Notes: generated from the letters alone by a model not told the origin. A stretch of DNA of 64,000 bases from Austropuccinia psidii (GCA_023105745.1 JALGQZ010000018.1:17741773-17805772), one strand, 5' to 3'. Shown: positions 12,217-24,935, counted from the stretch's first letter. Numbers and translations are program-made.

Positions 12217-13575
12217 ATGCCAGTTCAGCAGAGCCCCCCAGCCAAGAATACAAGATCTCAAAGACATCAAGCTGTTCTCACTCCTACAGCAAGGGCTCCT
12301 CTTGACCGCACACCAACAGTCCATCAACTGAGTGCAAATTTGGACAGAAGACCACCAATTCAAGGAGCAGCACCCTCCAGAAGAGGATGTGTGAAGTCAA
12401 GAAGGTCAAGATCATTGTCCGAATTGTTGGGTGGCTATCCAAGCATTCCTCAAGGGCCTAGAAGCAGATTAGGGGAAGCTGAATATGAAGAGGGGGAGGA
12501 GTCTGTGGAAGAGGAGGACTATGAAGAGACTGAAGTAGCAGCTGCCTTGGCAGATGCCCCTGAGGCTTCTGAAGCTCCAAATCTAGCCCTTTCTAATCAA
12601 CCTCTTGTCTCTCAAGCTGAACCAAATTTTCTCAAAATGATGGAGCAGATGACTCAATTAATGGGTCAACTCACTCAAGCAGTTGCCCCAAGGGACACTT
12701 AAAAAGTCCCTGCATTCAAGACTCCATCAATGAAGGCACCTGATTCTTTTGATGGTACTAAAGCTTATAGATTGAGAGGATTTATCCAATCTTGTCAATT
12801 AATTTTCCATAATGACCCAGCAAACTTCATCTCTGACAGGAAGAAGTTCTTATACTCAACTTCTTTTCTTACTGGTAGAGCTGGCAAATGGATTGAACAT
12901 TACCTCTCAAATATCTCCAATGAAGATCCTTCTTATCTCCTCAATAACTGGCAGTTGTTTGAAACCCAGTTACTCACTCTGTTTGGTGATCCTAATGAAG
13001 TCAGGAGAGCTGAACAAGCATTAGACAATCTCAGGATGAAAGAAAGTGGTCAAGCTCCTTTGTACATAGAAGATTTCAGAATCCTAATGTCAAGAATTGG
13101 AGACAGGGGGGAAAGGGCCTATATTCATGTGTATAGGAGAGGCTTGTAATCAAGATTGTTGGACCAATTGGCGTCTCACCCTGGAAAATTTGATAGCCTT
13201 CAAGAGCTCATGGACATCAATTTGGAATTAGATACCAGATACCATGAGAGGCAGAAGGAAAAGGGTAGTCATCAAGAGAAGAAGCCTCCAATCATTGGAT
13301 CCAGCTCCTCTAAGCCCCCTCAAAGTTCATCATTAAAGAAGCCTTATCCCAGGAAGAATAAGAAGGGGAAGAATTTTCAAGTGTCCAAACACAAGCCTCA
13401 TGCTGCTCTCCTCAATAAGGACAACAAATTAATTGGTTCTGAAAAGGAGAGGAGGATTAAAGAAGGCTTGTGCAATTATTGTGGTGGAAAGCACCCATTT
13501 GAAAAATGCTTCAAGAGGCCTGAGAATAGGAAAGGGTCATCAAAAGGCTCCCCTAGCAAGCAGGGAAAAGCCTGA
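12217..13575 (+). pseudogene. gag: Element D gag with two in-frame stops
   Basis: The start ATG at 12217 gives MPVQQSPPAKNTRSQRH, a basic N-terminus followed by a glutamate-rich stretch. The frame continues unbroken by indels through a TAA at 12700-12702 and a TAA at 13147-13149. The capsid-like Gag domain is SFDGTKAYRLRGFIQSCQ to ALDNLRM (about 12740-13040). A zinc knuckle CNYCGGKHPFEKC (CX2CX3HX4C) lies near 13470-13508. The frame ends at TGA 13573-13575, just after a GGGAAAA heptamer, and pol continues in the -1 frame. Full length would be about 450 residues, normal for a chromovirus Gag. Confidence 0.88.
13563..13575 (+). promoter_or_regulatory. Candidate -1 ribosomal frameshift site between gag and pol of D
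   Basis: In the gag frame the bases read G GGA AAA GCC TGA, so GGGAAAA has the X XXY YYZ form of a -1 slippery heptamer. Slipping back one base enters the pol frame, which is open from here on. A possible stem (GTTCTC at 13600-13605 with GAGAAC at 13621-13626) lies about 30 nt downstream, further than usual. The slippery match and the frame relation are seen; function is inferred. Confidence 0.6.
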
Positions 13576-16500
13576 GTGGGAATCATGATGTATTCAATGG
13601 TTCTCACTTATTTCCTTCAAGAGAACAATTGTGCACTCTGAATACTAGTGTCAAGAAATCTTTAAAATTTATTATTTTCTCTTCTCTCTCTGATATTTTT
13701 TATAGTATTCTCATTGCTTCTGGTGCTAAAAACTCTTTTATTGCAAAGAATTTTGTTCTCAAGTATTCATTGACCATTTCAGAGCTCCCTGAGAAGATTC
13801 CTCTTTTCATTTTGGATTCCAATGAATCCACTTCCCTGTTCATCACCCATTATACCAAGTGGGTTGTTGACTTGCCTTCATTCCCAAGCTTTGAATGGTA
13901 TTTCTTTATCATAGATTCACCCAAGGGAGAAGACCTAATATTGGGCTATGATTTTCTTTACCATTTTAATCCCATTATTGATTGGAAAAATGGATTGATC
14001 ACCTATGATTCTAATCATAAGGATTCTAGTGGTATTATTTCTTCTACTAGTAATGACTTTACCACTGCTGTCAACAGTGTTGCTCTGGTTGGTGAACTTA
14101 AGACACCTTCCCTTCCTCCTTCTGTCCATATCCCTTCCATCATTTCCTCTCAGTTATTACTTCCATTAAGAGATGAAGTCTTCAAAGAGATAAAAGATGT
14201 TGGAGAAGATGTTGCTATATCTTCACTTCATCTCTTTCAAGGGGATATGGACCTTCCTCCTTTATGTTTTCATGCCTCCCTGGAGGAGCAGTGGGATGAG
14301 GAGGAAGAGCCAGAAGAGATTGAAACTGTGCTGAAGTTAGTCCCTCCTGTTTATCACAAATATTTGGATGTATTCTCCAAGGTGAAAGCAGAGACACTTC
14401 CTCCACACCGCGCCTGTGATCATCATATTGAGCTGGAGGGTCTTCTACCTCCAGTTGGTGTTATCTACTCTTTATCAAAGCATGAGTCAGAAACACTGTG
14501 GGCCTACATTTCAGAGAATGTAGAGAAAGGTTTCATCAGGCCAAGCTCCTCTTCAACAGGAGCACCTGCTCTTTTTGTTAAGAAAAAGGATGGGGGCCTT
14601 CATCTGTGTGTTGACTACCGCAAACTTAATGCTGTCACTAGGAATAACAGGTATCCTGTTCCTCCAATGAATCAGCTTCTTAGCATCTTTAATGGTGCTA
14701 CTATCTTCTCCAAGATAGATTTGCGTGGTGCTTATAACCTCTTGAAAATCGAAGAGGGGGATGAGCCCTTAACTGCCTTTAGAACTAAATATGGCAGTTA
14801 TGAATATTTGGTTATGCCATTTGGCTTCACCAATGCTCCTGCTTCATTACAGAATCTTGTGAATGATATCTTTGCAGATTTCTTGGATATTTCTATTGTA
14901 GTATACTTAGATGATATTATAGTCTTCTCTAGTTCTCAGGAGGAACATGTCAAACATGTGGCCTCTGTCCTTCAAAGACTGAGGGACAATAATTTGTTTG
15001 CCAAAGCCTCAAAGTGTGTATTCCATGCCTCAAGTGTGGAATACTTGGGCTATGTTGTTTCAAGTGAAGGCCTCAAGATGGATTCTTCCAAAGTTCAGCA
15101 AATCCTCAATTGGCCTTGGCCAAAGAACATCAAAGCACTCCAATCTTTCCTTGGCTTTGCCAACTTTTATCGTCATTTCATTAAAAATTATTCCAAAAAA
15201 ATCTCTGCTCTCACTTCCCTCCTTAAAAAAGATTGTCCTTTCATCTTCAATGAGGAAGCTCTTAGTCAGTTGCAAATACTCAAAGAAGCTTTCACCACTG
15301 CTCCTATCCTATGCCATTTCAATCCTTCTCTACCAGCTATTGTAGAGACTGATGCTTCTGATTATGCCTTGGGCGCCGTACTGAGTCAGGTGAATGACTC
15401 AGGAAAGAATCCCATTGCATTTTATAGTTGCAAGCTCCTCCCAGCTGAGCTCAACTATGAAATTCATGACAAGGAACTCCTTGGCATAGTTTGGGCTCTC
15501 AAGCACTGGAGAGCCTTTCTTCTTTCTCTTTCTGATTCCTTTGAAGTCTTGACAGACCATTCTTCCCTTCAATATGTTATGTCCTCCAAAGTCCTTACTC
15601 ACCGTCAAGCCCGTTGTACTGAGTTTCTCTCTGAATTTCATTTATCTATCACTTACCGCCCAGGCAGACTGGCCACTTTACCAGATGCCTTGTCACGTCG
15701 GGATGATGTGTACCCAGAGAGGGGGGTGGACTTCATCAGAAAGAATCCTCAAAACTTTCATCAAGTTCTCAAGCAAAATGAAATTAAAGAGTCAAGATTT
15801 TTCTCAATCAAAGATGAAGTTTTCTCAGATTTAGTTGATCAAATTCAGAAGGCAGTATGGAAAGAAAAAGATTATAAGGAAATCCTCAAGCAATTAGCAA
15901 GAGGTGAATCAATCTCAGATTATACTCTTGAGCCTCAAGCCAAATTGTTATTATTCAAAGATAGAGTATTCATCCCAAGCAATCATGAACTTCAATTGGA
16001 TATCCTTCAAAAGCGTCATGACTCACCATTGGCTGGCCACCCTGGCCGGGAGAAGACCCTCAAGCTCATCAAGAGGGATTTTTATTGGGCTGGCATGAAT
16101 CAAATTATGAAAGACTAAGTGTCCTCATGTCAGCAATGCTCAAGAAACAAGAAAATTCACCATAAGAAGTTTGGATTACTCAGGCCTCTTCAAATTCCAT
16201 CTGGTCCTTGGAATTCACTATCAATGGAGTTAATCACTCAATTGCCCTTGTCAAGCAGCTTTGATTCAATTTTAGTAGTTGTAGACAGATTTTCAAAAAT
16301 GGCAATATTTATTCCAACTTATTCAACAATCACTGCCTTGGACTTAGCTCAAATCTTTATTAGTCATGTCTTTTCCAAAAATGGTCTCCCAATCAGTATT
16401 TTTAGTGATAGAGGTTCATTATTTGTTTCATCATTTTGGACTCAATTGTGTCAGCAGCTCAAGATATAAAGAGATCTTTCAACTGCCTTTCACCCTGAAA

Positions 16501-17291
16501 CAGATGGACAGACAGAGAGGGTAAATCAGATTCTAGAACAGTAGCTTTGGATGTATGTCAGTTACCATCAAGATGGATGGCACACCTGGCACCCTCTGGC
16601 TGAATTTGCCTATAATAATGCAGAACATTCATCAACAAAACAGTCACCATTTTTCACCATTTATTAAAGAAATCCCAGCTTTGACTCAATTCACATTTCT
16701 AAAGATACACCTGCTGGAAAGTTATCAACAAAACTCCAATCAGTACAGCAAGTTGTCAAAGAAGAATTAGAGTCAGCAATAAAGAGTTTTAAGAAGTATG
16801 CAGATAGAAACAGAGCAATTCCACCTGATTTCCAACCTGGGGACAAAGTATGGCTAGCTTCCAAGAACGTCAAGACAACAAGACCCGCCAAGAAACTTTC
16901 AGAAAGATGGTTGGGACCCTTTGAAGTTCTCAAGAAGATTGGCAGCCATGCATATCACCTCAAGTTGCCTCAACAATGGAATTCAGTTCACCCTGTTTTC
17001 CATGTGTCCTTGTTGGAACCAGTGAAGCAATCAACTATCCCAAATCGACACCAATTGCCACCACCTCCAGTAATAGTGGAAGAGCAAGAAGAATGGGAAG
17101 TGGCTCAGGTTCTGGACTCAAAACTCAAGAGAGGTACATTATGGTATCTAGTGGAGTGGAAAGGATTCAATGAAGACCCAGAAAGAACAACTTGGGAACC
17201 AGCTTCTTACCCTACCAGCTCCCCAGACCTTGTAAAGGATTTTCACACTTTGTATCCAGACAATACTGGCCCAAATGCCTCAAGAGTTTGA
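13570..17291 (+). pseudogene. pol: Element D pol: protease, RT, RNase H, integrase, chromodomain, with stops
   Basis: One frame runs without indels from the frameshift site to 17291, broken only by TAA 16116-16118, TAA 16467-16469, TAG 16542-16544 and TAA 16665-16667. Protease lies around 13690-13980 but its active-site motif reads IASGAKNSF at 13713, with alanine in place of the catalytic aspartate. RT carries [19 protein letters not shown] and YLDDIIVFS (YLDD at 14904-14915). RNase H has [14 protein letters not shown], and the integrase zinc finger has [10 protein letters not shown] then CQQC. The DDE core follows (VVVDRFSKM, FSDRGSLF, DGQTERVNQ). The C-terminus has a chromodomain at about 17091-17210 (WYLVEWKGFNEDPERTTWEP), which in chromoviruses binds modified histone H3. 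Confidence 0.92.
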
Positions 17292-17724
17292 TTTATGGTG
17301 CTTGGTGGGGATTGGAGTTTATGAAAGTAAGTTCTTCTCCTGGCATGCACCTTTAAGGGGGTATTCTACCCAAATATGTTGTAAGCATCACCTTGGCCAC
17401 TTTTTGAGCAGTTGTCATCTTCTTTGGACAGGTTTAGAAGGCCTTGCAACATCAATACCCTCAAATTTGGACCTTTCATCAGGATATGGCAAAATTCCCT
17501 TTTCCTTTTTATTCTTTTTCTTTATTTCACAAATATTATTCCAAATTATGCCATTCAATATTATTCAGGACACTCTTTAACTCAAATTCATTTATGGCAA
17601 AGTTTTCTATTCATTTATGATGCTTGGTGGGGAGTGGAAGTTATGAAAGTAAGCTCCATCTCCTGGTATGCATCTCTGAGGGTTCTACTTCTTGTAAAAC
17701 AACACCTTGGCCACTCTGTGTGCA
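17291..17724 (+). repeat. Direct repeat downstream of D pol
   Basis: A unit of about 110 bp at 17291-17403 recurs at 17614-17724 (both contain GCTTGGTGGGGA, TATGAAAGTAAG and ACACCTTGGCCAC-like blocks). Each copy carries GTAAG after TATGAAA, a good 5' splice consensus, and each is followed by a pyrimidine-AG stretch (TTTGGACAGG near 17435, TTTTCAGG near 17747). The first unit overlaps the last codon of pol. Confidence 0.65.
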
Positions 17725-18996
17725 TCAAATGTTTTGTTTTATCTTTTCAGGAAAAATTATGGCCAAAATCAAGCGACTCACCACAAGAAGATCAATCCTC
17801 AGAAATTTTCTTATTTCTATTTCTTTAGTCTCTTTTTCTCTCAATTCCTTTTCATTTTTATTTTATTTCATTTTCTTTTACTTGTATGTTTTATTTTTAA
17901 TTTTATTTCTTTTTTCAAAAGCAGTAGTAATCACTCCCATATCATGTTTGGGGAGTCAATCCATTCAATAATTAAAGAGAAAAACACTAGTGATGGTAAA
18001 GACCAGCTACAGATAACCCTCATCAAAATTTCTTCAAGTCAGCATTGAACTCATCTTCAAGTCAAGACCAAGAAAATCATGGAAAAATCCAAGTCATCAA
18101 GTCAAATATGGCAATTTGAACTTCAAGAACAGAGTGAAGCACAAGAAAATAGTAGAAAATATCATCAAAAACTGTTTCATAGGCCAAATTGGCCATTTTA
18201 ATGCATTTGTGCACGTTTGTGCATTTTGCGCATTTTTGGCTTCATTCTTCTTCAAACATCAAAATCTATGTTTTATTCAATTCTTCAGAAAAATATGCCA
18301 TTTTGACCATATTGGAATATTTGCGCATTTTGGCATCATTTCTCTTCAAAACCTTCAAAACTCATTTTTTTTCAATTATTCATCAAATATGCCATTTTAA
18401 TGATATGGGCATATTTGCACATTTATGGCTATTTCAGCTTCAAGTAATGTAAAAAAGGGAAAAAACACCAATTCCAATCAAAATCATCCAAAACTTCATT
18501 ATCTTGCATTTTGCGCACTTTTGCACACTTTTGCGCATTTTGGCCATTTTGACCAAAAAACCCATAAAACAACAATTTTGGGGAACAATTCAAGGACTTC
18601 TGAAATGGTCCAAGCAAGAAAAAAGGCCAAGTTGGCCCAACCTCCAGATGAAGACAAAATTGATGGAATAGCAGTGGGTTCTTAGGACATGGACCTGAAA
18701 TCACTTTTTATCATGAGCCATGAGGACTCAAGACAAAATGAGTGAAGAGCTCTGCAATGAGAAGAAGATGAAAGAAATAGAAGAAAAAAAATTTGATGAA
18801 GTGAAGAAGAATCAGAATCAAGACAATGAAGAAGGACCTACAAGTTATGAAGCTGAAAGGGGTTGAAATTATGATTTATGAAGAGGAACTTTGAGAGATG
18901 AAAATCGGGAATTGGGGGAAGAACAAATCAGTTGATCTTATAAATAGTCATTACTTTTATGGTGCTCAGAGTTCACCACTTTCAAGAGGGGGATAA
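17725..18996 (+). other. Element D 3' untranslated region with GCGCATTTT-type repeats
   Basis: There is no coding signal over 1.2 kb. From about 18190 to 18560 a loose repeat built of GCCATTTT, TTTGCGCATTTTGGC and CTTCAAAA recurs at roughly 90-110 bp spacing. The last 250 bp are purine-rich up to the polypurine tract. Short frames here are not supported as genes. Confidence 0.6.
18983..18994 (+). promoter_or_regulatory. Element D polypurine tract
   Basis: CAAGAGGGGGAT lies directly before the 3' LTR start and is the expected plus-strand primer. Confidence 0.85.
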
Positions 18997-19766
18997 TATC
19001 ACAGCCATGGAGACAGGCAGGGCATTACCACTCATTACTAATGGAAAATCGTCCAACAACTAATCAGCAAGGGGTTTCATGGAAGATTCACCAAATAAAG
19101 TTTCAAACCTCAATTCAGCTCAATACAGGCAAAACCCAAATACAGTTTCAAACCTCAATACAGCTCAATACAGGCAAAACCCAAATACAGGATTCACCAA
19201 ATACAGGCCTGTCCTCAATACAGGCACAAGTACCTGTGTTGATTCAAATAACTGTATTGGATACACCAATACAGTTCCACATCCCAAAAACAGGTTCCTC
19301 AATCATACAATCATGGTTTCTCAACACTCAAACACCAGGCTGGCACTTTTCCACATATACCAGCCCCCTTTCACCCACCTGGGGGTTTTTCCCCCAGTTA
19401 ATTAAAATATTGGATTTATTATTTAATATTATTTTATTTCTCATTAAGAAATATTATTTTATTAATTATTAAGTTAGTCTTTGCCTTCCCTCACCTGTTC
19501 GGTAGAGTCCTGGTGGCCATATCCTTTATTAATCCTTTTCTCTTTTATAAACAAGCTGAAACAGTGGTACAGGATTATTTGTGGTTGGCTCTTTATTATT
19601 GCTTTTGTTTTTCTCTCATATCTTTTAATGCTTATTATTTTATGACTAGGAAATTATTATTTTATTTCATTACTCTTATCAATTGAGTATTTTATTCTGA
19701 GCCCTCAATAAGTAAGTCTGTTCACTGAGTTCCAGGCCCTCTTAATTTAGAAGAGCCCCTGTGACA
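18997..19766 (+). repeat. Element D 3' LTR (770 bp)
   Basis: It is homologous to the 5' LTR along its length and ends CCCCTGTGACA before the TCTAT duplication. It differs by an internal expansion between about 19100 and 19200 that adds AATACAG units, and by TA instead of TG at the start. Confidence 0.93.
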
Positions 19767-19771
19767 TCTAT

Positions 19772-21320
19772 ATTACTAAAAGAGTACCCCAAGGTCAACC
19801 ACCACAGATCTTTGGTGATTCTAAATTCAACTTTTTTGCCACCTTTTTGAGACTAATAAAGAAAAGCCACTTTAAAGATGTTTCTACAGATTTAACAAGC
19901 CATATACACTTATTTTGAGAAATAAAATAAAATTTACTGAATTGCAATTCTGAACTTGATTTCTACTTGGATATTTTTTTCAGATTTTTGTTTTTTTGGC
20001 TATAAAGATCTAGAATGATATTGATAATTCAAAATATTGTACTGATATTAGATAAGCTAGCGGTATTTCTCTTTGAAAAGCTCAAATTGGAAATCAAAGA
20101 TTTCTCAAAGAAATATTAAGAAAAATTAATCTTTGGGACTAGTTAGTATTGTATCCCCATTTGGAAGAGAAATGGCTCATCTAGAATATTGAAACTGTGT
20201 GTTTTCCTATTTTTCTGTTTTCAAGATGAAAGTAATAATTAAAAGAATGAAGAAAGGATTTGAACTCTAGAGTTTCAATATTAATAAGTAAAAGATCAAG
20301 ATTAAATTAAGATTATAAAATATATATTCCATGATTTATGAATGAAAATAGAATATTAAATATCAAATTTTACAACATTTATACCCATTAAATTGAATTA
20401 CATCAAGCTATTCCATGTAAAACATAATTAAGTTTAATTATTCAGTTTATTTATAATTCTCATTTGATAATAAGAAAATATTTTGGGCTTGCAAGAAATG
20501 AGAGATTGTAATAAATATTCGGAATTGATTCTCATCAGGAATTTCTATTATCATCCAATATTTTCTCATTTTTAATTTAAATTTATCAAATACTCACAAG
20601 AAGATCCCTTCATTAATTTCAATATTTGTTTGAATAAATTTCTGAATCAAAATCCTACTCCCAATCATGGAATAGGCTTAATTATACATTTTGAAACATA
20701 TTTTAGCTTATTGGTCTTGGAGATAGCTTAAAGTTAGAGATGAAATGATGTTCTATCTCTTATTTATACTTCAATTGAAAGTTAAGCATCATTATTTAGA
20801 TTATATGAGTATATATTCACTATCCAAGATTGAATCTAAGCTTAAATCAATAAGGAGATTTTACATTGTGATATTCAGAAATAAAATAAAATTATTTGAT
20901 TAAGAAAAGAGCACTAATAATTATTACTTATATTGATGATTTGAAATAAGGGGAAAATAGATTTATGAGTGAAAAGTTGGCTTTTTGAGCTCTTGAGCTA
21001 TTAAAAAATGTTTTCACTATTATTTGTAAATTCCTTTCTAATATATAATTTCATATTGAATTTCAAAAAATAAAAATATGATTTTCAATAATTGTTCATC
21101 ATTGAAAGGAAAGCCTATTCCACAAACGATTTTACTTGTGTTTTCAATATTTTTGACTTTTTTTAATTGAGATTAAAGAGTTTTTAAGATAAAATGACTG
21201 TGAAGTTTTCTTAAATTAACATCATGCTGAAATATGGAGGAATAATAACTTGAATTGATTCAAACAATATTAACCTCAAAAAAAGAAATGATATCTTCAT
21301 TTTCAATTATTATCAAGTTT
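19772..21320. other. AT-rich spacer, no gene seen
   Basis: This sequence lies between the right duplication of D and the left duplication of B. It is strongly AT-rich with frequent stops in all frames, and I recognise no protein, RNA gene or LTR. Confidence 0.6.
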
Positions 21321-21325
21321 CAAGC

Positions 21326-23264
21326 TGGAAATTTTGACTATGAAACTTTAAGTAAATATTAAAAATCTTTCACTTATTGTACTATTCATGTCATTATTAA
21401 TTTAATGAATAAAATAAAGAATAATCATTATACTAAAGAATTATTATGATTATGGTGTGAAATTATTATATTATTAAATAGATATAATAAAAAATAAATC
21501 AATTAATATATTCAAAGCTCTTTATTATTGTTACCAACAATTAATAAAGGCATAAAAGATTTTTCTTAATAATGAAAAACAACTAATAGCAATAATATTA
21601 CCAATCTTAATGTTATATATTAATATAAATACGATTTATATTAAGAAATGAATTATTAAGAGTAATAATAGAGAGAAATTCTTATAAAAGAGAAAATAAC
21701 CTACTTTTAACACTTGATATAATAAATTTGAAAGGCTTTATGCCAAAAAATGTAAATACAACTTATTTAAATTGTATTTACAAAAATAAAATAAGAGAAA
21801 TTACAAATATTCTTAATTTTACGTGGAAAAGAGCATTTCTAGAGAAATATAACAAAAACAAATAAAACATTGAATTAATCACATCTATATTGATGATTAT
21901 AATAAAGATCACCTTTGGTCTTTGATAATATAAAAGATCTATATATAAAGAATAAAGATTTTACCTTTTTTGTTTAGTGTTTTATTGTTTTTGATGCATT
22001 TGAGGGGAAATAGAGTAAAAGGAGCTCTATTTATAGTAAATTCATCCCCTCTAGAGTCCAACAAGATTCAAGTAGAAGTTTACTGATGGTATCCACTGGA
22101 AGTTATCAGTATTTTAAGGTATAGTGATGATTACATCATAATCAAACCATCTTATCTCATTATTATGCCATTATTTAGAGTTATCACTATAACTCTAAGC
22201 TTGATGACATCATAGGCTTTGAAGAAGCCTAAGCTTTGTGAATCTTATTAGAATTAATCATAATGTAATAGTATTAACCAGTTTTATCACTCATATGAAT
22301 GTTAATCTTAAAATAAGATTACAGTAAGTGATCATAAATGATCAATTTTAAGCTTAAACTTTGATTATTAATGAGTCTTAAGTTATACACTCTAAAGCCA
22401 TTCAGAGAGTGAATTAGAATAGCTTTGAATGTCCTTATTAAAATTCCAAGATAATTTCATTACATCATCAAAAACTCTATTTTTGATGATTTTTTAGTAA
22501 CTCATCTTTTGTGTTGAAATTTACTATTTTAAACTTCAAACCATGATTTCATGGGGTTGCAGCATAAATACTATGATAGAAAATACATCTTTATTCACGT
22601 ATGAGCTGGTATAGCCTTAATATCTACCTTATTTTAAGCTTGGACCACTTTCACAACAAAGTGGTCAACAGCTCTAGAAATTTTGTTCAATAAACCCTTA
22701 CAAGCTATAACCTTGTTTTTAACTTGTCAGATAAAGTTCATATCTGTAATCTTAAAGTAATTAAATGTTAGCTTTATCTTTGGTTTAACTCTATATCATG
22801 TATATTTCAGGAGATATTAGCTAAGAACCATGAAGGTATGCAGTGGACATAAAAGTGCATATATTCAGCTTAATTCCTTAAGTATTAACTTTAGACAAAT
22901 GGAAAAAAACTTTTTTATGTGTAATATTTAATGGGAATTCAGTGGTACAATTTATTTTACATTTTTCTTCATTGGTTTCTGAGATAAATAAGAGTTTATG
23001 TATTTTTATGGCATTTTTACTTATTACTCATTAAGTATTAACTTTACAGATATTCCATGAAAATTTTATATGTGTGTCTTATCATGAAGAATCTAATGGT
23101 GTAATTCATTTCAAATTTTTATTCATAAGATTCTAAGTTAATTTAGCATTTTTGAATTTTTATGATATTTTTACTTATTTTAAGATAATCATTTAAAAGA
23201 ATAATTATTGTGAAATTTTCTTGTGACCTTTTTTGGATATTCAGTCATATCTCAAAGGATCACA
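21326..23264 (-). repeat. Element B 3' LTR (1939 bp)
   Basis: On the minus strand it starts TGTGATCC and ends next to the CAAGC duplication. It keeps a clean sense TATA box (CTATAAATAGAGC, about 22025-22037), whereas the 5' copy reads CTATACACAGAGC. A purine stretch, GGTGGTAGGGAA, lies immediately before it at 23265-23276 and is the likely polypurine tract. Confidence 0.88.
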
Positions 23265-23389
23265 TTCCCTACCACCAAAAAAGGCTGTACTACAATCTGA
23301 TGTATTCAACTATGGTATTGTCCACTGTCCTACCTCTTCATTAGACTTTGTTAGTCCTGAAGCTCAATAATGCTTAGCTCTTCTATTCT

Positions 23390-24935
23390 TTAGGTCTTCT
23401 TTAATATCTGAGCCTTCTTAGTAGTTTATCAGCATTAGTTATATATTTCTCAAGTAGCCATTCATATTCTTGAGTTGGGTTTCTATACCTTACAAGGTAC
23501 TTCCTTTGTTTCTTGTCTTCTTTCTTTAGAGACTTTTGAAATTTTCTTTTCTTATCCTTCTTCAAGAGGAGGGATTTCAAGTGGGGGTTTATTTCTTAGT
23601 GGAAATAATTCCTTGTCACTTGAGCTGTACGGTTTTATCAGACTTAAAGGGAAAGTTGGGTTTTTGTTCATGAGATCACCTGTTAGATCTAATTGCACAG
23701 CATTAGGTCTATGTAGTGCTTTTATCATAAATGATCCTGAAAAGGAATCTATCAGTTTCTTTGGGACTTTGATATTATTAAAATTCAGAGTTGAGACTAA
23801 GACCAAGTCTCCTACTTGAAAGTCAGGTGGTTTATTACTTTTATCCCATATCTCTTTTTCATATTTGAAAGAGTCTTGCATACATCTGTTTTCAATATGT
23901 CTCACTTTTTCAAACATCATTTTAAAACTGCTTGCTGTTGGATGTATATCCACTAAGTATTTTTCAAGGCTATCATAAGGAATTCTTGGATTGTAACCTT
24001 CTAAAATTGCTGGTGTTTTACCAGTTGAAGAATGGATTGATGTTTTATATGCCACTTCAAGAGCTGGTATCAAGGTGCACCAATCATGGGTAAAGCCATC
24101 AGAGTCTTTTAATTCTAGTCCATAAGAACAGAATCTTCTGATAATGTCTTCTAAGGTCTGTATCATTCTTTCTGCTAGACTATCAGTTTGAGGTTGGTAA
24201 GCTGGTGATAATGATAGCTTTGTTCCAAACAAGTTATGGAGGTTTTTCCATAATGCTGAAATGAATTTCGGGTCTCTGTCACTTATGATATTTCAGAATA
24301 AGCCTGTGTGGCTAATAACTTTATTCCATATCATTATGGATGTGTCCATAGCTGTGTCATCTTTATGACATGGTAAGAAGATTGGAGTTTCTCTCTATCT
24401 GTCAACCAGTACTAGGCATACATTATAGCTCCTGTCTCCTCCTGGAGGTAAGGCTGTTACCCAATCCATGTGAACTACTTCTCATGGGGATTTTGGCTCT
24501 GGGATTTGGATTGAAACTCCAAATTTCTTTCCTGTGGCTATGTTTGATTTTTGACATCTTTCACAGGTTTGGCAGTATTCTGAAACATCCTTTCTCCAAT
24601 TTGGCCACCAAGACCAGGTTTTAACCCTTTCCAGTGTCCCATCTTCTGAGAGATGTCTAGATGAAACACTATCATGACATTCATGTAATATAGTATTCAT
24701 CAAAGTTCTATCTGTTACGGTCATGACAAATGTGTTTTTTTTCCTATGATACAGTATTCCATCAAGGAGGTGGAATCTTCCTTAATAATATGCTTTTTTC
24801 CATATTTCATCTAGTTTGGATGATAGTGATGGGTCTTTGCAGTCTTTCCTCAGATGTTGGAATAGGATTTGACAGTTCTTACCCATATTATAGCTTTCTT
24901 CAACTTGTTTAAATAATTATGTGCCAATATCTGTG
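23390..24935 (-). pseudogene. pol: Element B pol, 3' part: integrase and chromodomain
   Basis: The zinc finger block is 24724-24482 (ECHDSVSSRHLSEDGT, TCERCQKSN), followed by a broken DDE core and the clear block 24232-23552 ([44 protein letters not shown]). A frame-disturbed chromodomain follows to about 23395 (YLVRYRNPTQEYEW, LLRR). The block begins exactly where the nested LTR ends, and the upstream half continues at 28353. DNA integration would be its role; it is inactive. Confidence 0.85.

Larger units (their letters stand above)
10732..19766 (+). mobile_element. Element D: complete but decayed Ty3/gypsy chromovirus, 9.0 kb
   Basis: The element is bounded by LTRs at 10732-11439 and 18997-19766. 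Both flanks carry the perfect 5-bp duplication TCTAT (10727-10731 and 19767-19771), which fixes the ends. The order is LTR, leader, gag, pol (protease, RT, RNase H, integrase, chromodomain), a 1.7-kb 3' region, polypurine tract and LTR. Codon composition and proteins differ from the A/B/E/F group; this is a separate chromovirus lineage with an RT of YLDD type. Stops in gag and pol make it inactive. Confidence 0.95.

Noticed and set aside
12700..16667. Repeat-induced point mutation as the cause of the stops in D
   Set aside because: Some changes fit C-to-T or G-to-A (loss of the LTR TG, TAG for CAG), but others do not, and there is no dense, directional pattern.
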